A stretch of 9,748 nt of DNA, taken from positions 1-9,748 of the forward strand of contig URSO01000071.1 in assembly GCA_900550415.1 (NCBI GenBank). Direction: 5' to 3'. A model generated the notes under the pieces. It had not been told where the DNA came from. It saw nothing but the letters and a program-made list of their open reading frames with translations, and made no database searches. This document shows positions 1 to 4,706 of the stretch, one piece after another. The translations under genes were made by a program, and so were the position numbers. Within the stretch, counting starts at the first letter, position 1. Each line of letters starts with the position of its first letter. Origin of the DNA: an uncultured Collinsella sp. (lineage in GTDB: Bacteria; Actinomycetota; Coriobacteriia; Coriobacteriales; Coriobacteriaceae).

Positions 1-43
1 GGGACCACAACCCGTCGCTCTAGCCAACTGAGCTACACCCACC
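1..43 (-). tRNA. tRNA-His (GTG anticodon), 3' part cut off by the window edge
   Basis: Read on the minus strand from 43, the sequence gives a 7-nt acceptor 5' strand (GTGGGTG), the TA linker, a D arm with GCTC/GAGC and AGTTGGCTA, then an anticodon arm with loop TTGTGGT. The anticodon GTG reads His codons CAC and CAU. The base before the acceptor strand (complement of C43) is G, the encoded G-1 expected for bacterial tRNA-His and needed by histidyl-tRNA synthetase. The variable loop, T arm and 3' acceptor strand lie beyond position 1. It is transcribed away from the aminotransferase gene. Confidence 0.93.
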
Positions 44-69
44 GTGTCCTGTGCGCTTCGCGCTCGACT

Positions 70-98
70 ATTATTGCAAGGAACGCCACGCGATGCAA
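70..98 (-). promoter_or_regulatory. Predicted sigma-70-type promoter of tRNA-His
   Basis: On the minus strand a TTGCAT -35 box (93-98) is followed after exactly 17 nt by an AATAAT -10 box (70-75). Transcription would start near position 63, leaving about 20 nt before the mature tRNA. The boxes and spacing are seen directly; promoter activity is inferred. Confidence 0.5.
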
Positions 99-206
99 GC
101 CCCAATTTTCAAGAATTTTGAAAAGAGTTTTTTGAGCCCGTTTCGAGCAAATCCCATCGGTTCCATAGGAGTAAACTTGCTCCACCCAATGCTCGAAAGG
201 ATAGGC

Positions 207-1388
207 ATGAAAGAACTCTCCAACCGCACGGCGGCGTTTACCGATTCGGTCATCCGCCGCATGACGCGCATCTCCAACAAGTATGGTGCCGTCAACCTGT
301 CGCAGGGCTTCCCCGATTTCGATCCCCCGGCGCAGCTGCTCGATAGCCTCAGCACCATTGCCACCGACCCCAAGCCGCTTTACCACCAGTACTCCATCAC
401 CTGGGGCTCCCAGGCCATGCGCGAGGCGCTTGCCACCAAGCAGGAGCACTTTATGGGCATGCCGATCAACCCCAACGAGAACATCGTGGTCACCTGCGGC
501 TCCACCGAGGCCATGATGGCCGCCATGATGACGGTCACAAACCCCGGCGACAAGGTCGTCATTTTCTCGCCGTTCTACGAGAACTACGGCGCCGACACGA
601 TCCTCTCGGGCGCTGAGCCCATCTATGTGCCGCTCAACCCGCCCACCTTTGACTTCGACCGTGAGGTCCTCGAGGCAGCCTTCCGAGACAACGATCCCAA
701 GGCAATCGTCCTATGCAACCCGTCCAACCCCTGTGGCAAGGTCTTTACCCGCGAGGAGCTCACCTTTATCGCAGACCTGTGCAAAAAGTACGACGCCTAC
801 TGCATCACCGACGAGGTATACGAGCACATCGTCTACGCGCCCCACGAGCACGTCTATATGGCCACGCTGCCCGGCATGTTCGAGCGAACCATCAGCTGCA
901 GCTCGCTGTCCAAGACCTACTCCATCACCGGCTGGCGTCTGGGCTACACTATCGCCCCTGCCGAAATCACCGAGCGCATCAAGAAGGTCCACGACTTCCT
1001 CACCGTAGGCGCCGCCGCTCCCCTGCAAGAGGCCGTCGTCACCGCCCTCAACTTCGACGACAGCTATTACCAGGAGGTCCTCGACCTCTACACCGCCAAG
1101 CGCGACCTATTCTGTCAGGGACTCGACAGCATCGGCCTCACGCACAACGTGCCGCAGGGCGCCTACTACGTGATGATGGACATCTCTGAGTTTGGCTATG
1201 ACAGCGACCTCAACTTCTGCGAGGATCTGGCCTCCAAGGTGGGCGTGGGCGCCGTTCCGGGCTCCAGCTTCTTCCGCGAGCCCGTCAACCACCTCATCCG
1301 CTTCCACTTTGCCAAGCGAGACGAGACGCTCAATGCGGCGCTGGAGAACCTCGAGTCTCTGCGAGATAAAATCAAGCCGCGCTGGTAA
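207..1388 (+). CDS. PLP-dependent class I/II aminotransferase (KAT/YbdL-like)
   Basis: The 393-residue product is a fold-type I, cytosolic, PLP-dependent aminotransferase. N-terminal NLSQGFPDFDPP (30-41) is typical of the kynurenine/glutamine/methionine aminotransferase branch, which includes E. coli YbdL. GSTEA (98-102) sits at the cofactor phosphate site, and NPSNPCG (171-177) carries Asn174. TDEVYEH has Asp202 and Tyr205, which contact the pyridine ring. SLSKTYSITGWRLGY carries the Schiff-base Lys236, and LIRFHFA has the substrate-carboxylate Arg365. All catalytic residues are present and the length is normal. ATG 207 was chosen because AAAGGA (196-201) lies 5 nt upstream and because homologues begin about here; the frame stays open to 51 but that part looks non-coding. 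The amino donor and acceptor cannot be told from sequence; Met or aromatic amino acids are the family's usual substrates. It is a single gene, divergent from tRNA-His and closed by its own terminator. Confidence 0.95.
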   Translation: MKELSNRTAAFTDSVIRRMTRISNKYGAVNLSQGFPDFDPPAQLLDSLSTIATDPKPLYHQYSITWGSQAMREALATKQEHFMGMPINPNENIVVTCGSTEAMMAAMMTVTNPGDKVVIFSPFYENYGADTILSGAEPIYVPLNPPTFDFDREVLEAAFRDNDPKAIVLCNPSNPCGKVFTREELTFIADLCKKYDAYCITDEVYEHIVYAPHEHVYMATLPGMFERTISCSSLSKTYSITGWRLGYTIAPAEITERIKKVHDFLTVGAAAPLQEAVVTALNFDDSYYQEVLDLYTAKRDLFCQGLDSIGLTHNVPQGAYYVMMDISEFGYDSDLNFCEDLASKVGVGAVPGSSFFREPVNHLIRFHFAKRDETLNAALENLESLRDKIKPRW

Positions 1389-1413
1389 GGACAGCCCGAC
1401 AACTATAGGAACC

Positions 1414-1456
1414 AAAGAAGCCTCGCACCGTCCACCGCGTTGCGAGGATTCTTTTT
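1414..1456 (+). terminator. Intrinsic terminator of the aminotransferase gene
   Basis: AAAGAA-G-CCTCGCA (1414-1427) pairs with TGCGAGG-A-TTCTTT (1441-1454), giving a 14-position stem with one G/A mismatch and a 13-nt loop. The stem runs into five T residues at 1452-1456. It begins 25 nt after the aminotransferase stop codon. Confidence 0.85.
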
Positions 1457-1489
1457 ATAGCGCTTTCTTACATTGTTTAGGGCGCTATA
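1456..1489. promoter_or_regulatory. Perfect 8-bp inverted repeat, putative operator of the ROK kinase gene
   Basis: TATAGCGC (1456-1463) and GCGCTATA (1482-1489) are exact reverse complements separated by 18 nt. The right arm covers most of the predicted -10 box and the left arm abuts the predicted -35 region, so a dimeric repressor bound here would block the promoter. No regulator gene lies nearby in the window. Alternatively the repeat could form a hairpin that only reinforces the preceding terminator. Confidence 0.4.
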
Positions 1490-1491
1490 CT
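1464..1491 (+). promoter_or_regulatory. Predicted promoter of the ROK sugar kinase gene
   Basis: A good -10 box, TATACT (1486-1491), has only a poor -35 match, TTTCTT (1464-1469), at 16-nt spacing. The start would fall near 1498, about 30 nt before the ATG. The upstream terminator ends at 1456, so the gene needs its own promoter here. A weak -35 is common at regulated promoters; that reading is inference. Confidence 0.45.
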
Positions 1492-1529
1492 TTAGTGACA
1501 GAGCAACTCGTCATAGAGAGAGGAACACT

Positions 1530-2420
1530 ATGGCAGAGCAGCAGCTTATCGGAGCGCTCGAGGCCGGCGGCACCAAGATGGTCTGCGCCACGGGCTATGC
1601 AGACGGTATGGTCCTGGAGTGCGAGCAGATCGCGACCACGACCCCGCAGGAGACCGTCGAGGCCGTCAACGCATGGTTTGCAAACAAGGGCATCGCCGCA
1701 CTGGGCATCGGAGCTTTTGGCCCCACCGCAGTCAACCCCGCCTCGCCCCAGTACGGCAAGATCTTGGAGACCCCCAAGACGGCATGGCGCTACTTTGACC
1801 TGCTGGGCACCATTCAAAACGAGCTCGACATTCCCTGCGGCTACGACACCGACGTCAACGTCGCCTGCCTGGGCGAGGTCACCTTTGGTTGCGCCCAGGG
1901 CCTCACTGACGTGGCGTATCTGACCATCGGCACCGGCGTGGGCGCCGGCGTGCTTTCGGGCGGCCAGCTCGTGCACGGCATGATGCACCCCGAGGCCGGT
2001 CACATCCTGGTCACGCGCGACCCGCGCGACACCATTGGCGAGCACAGCGGCTGCCCCTTCCACGACAACTGCCTCGAGGGCCTCATCGCCGGCCCCGGCG
2101 TTAAAAAGCGCTGGGGTGGCAAGAGCGCCGGAGAGATGGCCGATGACCCGGAGGCCATGGACCTGCTCGCCGGCTATCTTGCGCAGGCGCTCATGACCTA
2201 CATCCTGTGCTACGCACCGCAAAAGATCGTCATCGGTGGCGGCGTGGCCGACCACACCCCCATCGCGCCGCTCGCACGCAAGAAGTGCGCCGAGATGCTC
2301 AACGGCTACATCGTCACGCCCGAGATGGCCGACATCGATAGCTACATCGTCAACAACAGCCTCGAGGGCAAGCAGGGCATCATGGGCTGCCTGGCCCTAG
2401 GCGCACAGGCGCTTCAGTAA
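1530..2420 (+). CDS. ROK-family sugar kinase, fructokinase type (ScrK/GmuE-like)
   Basis: The 296-residue protein is a ROK (repressor, ORF, kinase) family enzyme. It most resembles the fructokinase branch, which phosphorylates free fructose or a related hexose (such as mannose) at O-6 with ATP in the cytosol. EAGGTK (11-16) is the first phosphate motif. GIGAFGP (59-65) and ETPKTAW (80-86) are typical of the fructokinases. TDVN (107-110) supplies the putative catalytic base Asp108, and IGTGVGAG (133-140) is the second phosphate motif. The zinc site looks complete: His158 (EAGH), then Cys175, His178 and Cys181 in CPFHDNC, followed by EGLIAGPG. No N-terminal DNA-binding domain is present, so it is a kinase and not a ROK repressor. 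AGGA (1521-1524) lies 5 nt before the ATG. It is a lone gene with its own promoter, putative operator and terminator, and no transporter or glycosidase adjoins it. The exact sugar is uncertain. Confidence 0.93.
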   Translation: MAEQQLIGALEAGGTKMVCATGYADGMVLECEQIATTTPQETVEAVNAWFANKGIAALGIGAFGPTAVNPASPQYGKILETPKTAWRYFDLLGTIQNELDIPCGYDTDVNVACLGEVTFGCAQGLTDVAYLTIGTGVGAGVLSGGQLVHGMMHPEAGHILVTRDPRDTIGEHSGCPFHDNCLEGLIAGPGVKKRWGGKSAGEMADDPEAMDLLAGYLAQALMTYILCYAPQKIVIGGGVADHTPIAPLARKKCAEMLNGYIVTPEMADIDSYIVNNSLEGKQGIMGCLALGAQALQ

Positions 2421-2502
2421 CAGACGCACCCACAGGGCGTGGCGCACCCGGCAAATCCGACCTATGGAACGACGCCGCCACACCTCATATAAGCCCTCCA
2501 AT

Positions 2503-2550
2503 AAAAAAGGCCGCCTAGGACCAAACAATGCGTCCTTAGGCGGCCTTTTT
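2503..2550. terminator. Bidirectional terminator shared by the ROK kinase and vanZ genes
   Basis: GGCCGCCTA (2509-2517) plus GGAC (2518-2521) pairs with GTCC (2532-2535) plus TAGGCGGCC (2537-2545), with a single bulged T at 2536 and a 10-nt loop. A-tracts (2503-2508) and T-tracts (2546-2550) flank the stem, so RNA from either strand ends in a GC-rich hairpin plus U-run. It lies where the plus-strand kinase and the minus-strand vanZ operon converge, and its right arm contains the vanZ stop codon. Confidence 0.95.
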
Positions 2551-2985
2551 GGCGCACATCAGCGACCGTAAGAGATATCGGAGCACAACGCCCGTTGCCG
2601 CTCCACAGCAGTCGATCATCACATCAGTGATCATGCCGGCGCGTCCCGGCACAAAGAGCTGAATCGTCTCGTCGATCGAGGGAATCAGCAGCAGGAACAC
2701 TGCCGTGGGCAGCAGCACGTCAAAGGTGCGTCGGCCCTCAAAATCAAAGGCGTGCGTTGCCAGGATGCCGAGCACCAAATACTCGGTAAAATGCGCGCAC
2801 TTACGAACAACAAAGTTGGTCACCCATTCATATGGAAGTCCCACGCCGTGCAGAAAACCGCGGATAGCTTCCATGACCGTTAGGCTCAGTGAGCCCGACC
2901 CCGAGCCGGGAACCAGCGAATTGCCCCAGATCAAGAGCGCCATCAGGCAGGTTACGACCGCCCATTTTCGATTGATCTTAACCAT
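2536..2985 (-). CDS. VanZ-like membrane protein
   Basis: The 149-residue integral membrane protein has a short basic N-terminus (MVKINRKW) and hydrophobic stretches at about 8-24, 67-80, 88-103 and 123-140. The VanZ-like domain signature is complete: VVRKCAHFTEY (59-69), then a helix, SIDETIQLFVPGR (103-115) with the acidic DE pair, and DVMIDCCGAATG (121-132). VanZ gives low-level teicoplanin resistance in the vanA cluster, but most chromosomal VanZ-like proteins, including this one with no van genes nearby, have no assigned substrate. ATG 2985 was chosen because GGAGG (2998-3002) lies upstream, though at a rather long 12 nt. A GTG at 3006 is in frame but would put GGAGG inside the coding region. 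The gene starts 7 nt after the preceding stop, so it is probably translationally coupled. Its last codons (KKAA, stop) lie inside the terminator stem. Confidence 0.93.
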   Translation of the reverse strand: MVKINRKWAVVTCLMALLIWGNSLVPGSGSGSLSLTVMEAIRGFLHGVGLPYEWVTNFVVRKCAHFTEYLVLGILATHAFDFEGRRTFDVLLPTAVFLLLIPSIDETIQLFVPGRAGMITDVMIDCCGAATGVVLRYLLRSLMCAKKAA

Positions 2986-2992
2986 GCAGAAG

Positions 2993-4393
2993 TTATGCCT
3001 CCGCACGGAGCGGCGCGAAGCTGGCGGTACCGCCCTCGATAACGCTCAGATAAGCACGGCCCGTACGCTTGGCGGTAGAGGACTGAAGACGCTCGATCTC
3101 TTCCTCGAGGATCTGATTGACGCGCTCGTGACGACGATTTTCCATAATGCCGGCGGCAATAGCCTCGGCCCGCTCGATGCTCTCACGCGAGATACGGGCA
3201 GTATCCTCGGGGAACACAGCGCTGTGACGGCCGACATAGGCGGGGGCAGCAGGCTGAGGGGCAGCGACGGGAGCGGGGGCTGAAACAGGAGCAGGCTCGT
3301 CAATCTCATCCAGAATCGCGGTGGCGGCGGCCCACATACCCTCGTGGCCCGAGTAATCGGCCATGGGGACATCAACCTCGAGCGAGGCGTCCGGAAGGTC
3401 GCCGGTGTCGATGCGATCTTGGGCATCAATCGATGCGGTGATGGCTGCAGGCTCATCGAGGTCATCGAGATCGATGCCCGCGGCACCGGAGATGATAGGC
3501 ATGCTGGCGAGGTTTGCATTGTACGGCGCAGCCTCAGCCGCCTGCTGCTGGGCAGGAGCGCCCCAAAGCGAGCTTTCGGCGGCACGGCGGGCGGCAACAG
3601 CCTCCTCGTCCGCGGTCATGGCTTCATCAACGTACGAATTATCGGCAGAAGCGTTCGCGTCCGCCGAGGTAGCGCTGTAGGCGTTATTGACCGCCGCATT
3701 GGAAACGAGTGCCACGAAAGCCGCCGTGCTGCCCGCAGGGGCGGCCTGGGAGCCCGACACGGCGCGTGCCGCGGCGGCGATATCATCGCGATTGAAGGAG
3801 CCGGTCTGCCCGCCGTTGGTGAGCTCGTCGATGGCGACTTGATAGACGTCGCGCGAGCGTGCAGGGTCGCAGCTCACCGGCGAATCGTCGTCGAGCATGC
3901 TGTCGATCATGGACCAAGCCTCGGCCTCGTCCATAGCATCTGCGGCTCGAGCGATGGTAGGGACACCATCATCGACATGACGGCGCTGGAACGCACCAGT
4001 CAGGCCGGAAAGGAGTGCCGAGGTAGACTGCTCCGACTGAGCCTGAGAAGCAGAAGCCGCAGCGTACGGAATCGCATCCTGCTGCTGAGCTGGAATCGAG
4101 GCGGTCTTGAACTCGCTTTGATGCTGATTGAGATTGGCGGCACCGCCCATGGCATCGGGCTGGAACAGACGCTCTTCACGCTGCGCACGATACTCGGAGA
4201 TACCCAGCGAGGCGGCATAGATACCCACGCCCGCCACCGCGCCCACGGCGAAGGGAACTGCACCCGCCACGACCGTCTCGTTCACCGACGAAAACGGCAG
4301 CGTCGCGGCATACATAACCACGGGAGCGGCAAGGCCGATCCCGCACGAAAGTCCGGCAAGGACTGCTCGTTGTGTTGCATCAGAAGAAGCCAT
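2993..4393 (-). CDS. Unrecognised protein: two membrane helices plus long disordered cytoplasmic region
   Basis: I do not recognise a family for this 466-residue protein. Residues about 10-32 and 40-64 are hydrophobic and form a membrane hairpin. Next comes a basic/acidic stretch (EYRAQREERLFQ), then about 320 residues rich in Ala, Ser, Asp, Glu and Gln with no obvious fold. Acidic runs such as MDEAEAWSMIDSMLDDDSP and DLDDLDEPA are included, as is a Pro/Ala linker near residues 365-385. The C-terminal quarter turns charged and probably helical (SRESIERAEAIAAGIMENRR, then VNQILEEEIERLQ) and ends in a distinct GRAYLSVIEGGTASFAPLRA tail. Two short loops suit both termini in the cytoplasm. ATG 4393 was chosen because GGGGAG sits 5 nt upstream; a TTG nine codons earlier lacks one. 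It is the first gene of a two-gene operon with vanZ. A membrane-anchored scaffold for cell-envelope proteins is possible, but that is inference. Confidence 0.85.
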   Translation of the reverse strand: MASSDATQRAVLAGLSCGIGLAAPVVMYAATLPFSSVNETVVAGAVPFAVGAVAGVGIYAASLGISEYRAQREERLFQPDAMGGAANLNQHQSEFKTASIPAQQQDAIPYAAASASQAQSEQSTSALLSGLTGAFQRRHVDDGVPTIARAADAMDEAEAWSMIDSMLDDDSPVSCDPARSRDVYQVAIDELTNGGQTGSFNRDDIAAAARAVSGSQAAPAGSTAAFVALVSNAAVNNAYSATSADANASADNSYVDEAMTADEEAVAARRAAESSLWGAPAQQQAAEAAPYNANLASMPIISGAAGIDLDDLDEPAAITASIDAQDRIDTGDLPDASLEVDVPMADYSGHEGMWAAATAILDEIDEPAPVSAPAPVAAPQPAAPAYVGRHSAVFPEDTARISRESIERAEAIAAGIMENRRHERVNQILEEEIERLQSSTAKRTGRAYLSVIEGGTASFAPLRAEA

Positions 4394-4451
4394 GAGCTCT
4401 CCCCATCTTCCAGCACCCAAATCGCATCATTCAGTTGGCTGCGCGAGAGAA

Positions 4452-4500
4452 GATGAAGCGGGGCTATGCCCCAAAGCAACGGTATATGGTTCGTTTCATC
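4452..4500 (-). other. Possible leader stem-loop of the two-gene operon
   Basis: In the predicted 5' UTR, GATGAA (4452-4457) and TTCATC (4495-4500) are exact inverted arms, extended by CG/CG across one non-Watson-Crick position. They enclose a tight hairpin GGGGC-TAT-GCCCC (4460-4472). On the minus-strand transcript the extra position is an A/C mismatch. The structure would lie about 60-110 nt before the start codon. A role is not shown. Confidence 0.25.
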
Positions 4501-4529
4501 TGCGTTTTCCGTCGCGAAGCTTAAAAGTT

Positions 4530-4558
4530 ATTATGCGAAACCGTCCTGTCGATTGCAA
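4530..4558 (-). promoter_or_regulatory. Predicted promoter of the two-gene membrane-protein operon
   Basis: TTGCAA (-35, 4553-4558) and CATAAT (-10, 4530-4535) are separated by exactly 17 nt on the minus strand. Transcription would start near 4523, giving a leader of about 130 nt before ATG 4393. It sits just downstream of the rho terminator, so the operon can be transcribed independently of rho. Confidence 0.6.
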
Positions 4559-4637
4559 GTGACGATGTCGGATTGAAACGGGAAACCTGCTGCTCGTCGG
4601 TCTTACGGTCAAAAATAAGCGCGGAGCGGCGCTATAG

Positions 4638-4669
4638 AAAAGGGCCGAGGCTCAAAGCCCCGACCCTTT
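4638..4669 (-). terminator. Intrinsic terminator of rho
   Basis: In the minus-strand RNA the arms AAAGGGUCGGGGCU and AGCCUCGGCCCUUU form a 14-bp stem with two G-U wobbles and a 3-nt loop, followed by a short U-run (4638-4641). On the plus strand the two wobbles become C/A mismatches, so the hairpin is oriented for rho. It begins 37 nt after the rho stop codon. Confidence 0.9.
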
Positions 4670-4706
4670 ATCGCATTGATGACTATCGCTGCGCGTGGAT
4701 GACAAC

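Noticed and set aside
51..206. 52-codon upstream extension of the aminotransferase
   Set aside because: It overlaps the predicted tRNA-His promoter and leader, lacks a ribosome binding site, and the family's N-terminus matches the start at 207.
1485..2255. Open frame of about 256 codons antisense to the ROK kinase
   Set aside because: The opposite strand encodes a kinase with all its motifs; this frame has none and extends through the kinase promoter.
2248..2257. CCGACCACAC, the conserved block of the repeat elements, inside the kinase gene
   Set aside because: It encodes part of VADHTP in a conserved reading frame, and none of the other element features surround it.
3004..3006. GTG as the vanZ start codon
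   Set aside because: It would overlap the upstream gene and place GGAGG inside the coding region. The ATG at 2985 gives the usual basic N-terminus and the expected length.
3344..4456. Open frame of about 370 codons antisense to the disordered membrane protein
   Set aside because: Composition is Arg/Gly-rich without motifs or a ribosome binding site. The opposite strand has a start with a good ribosome binding site, two membrane helices and an operon context.
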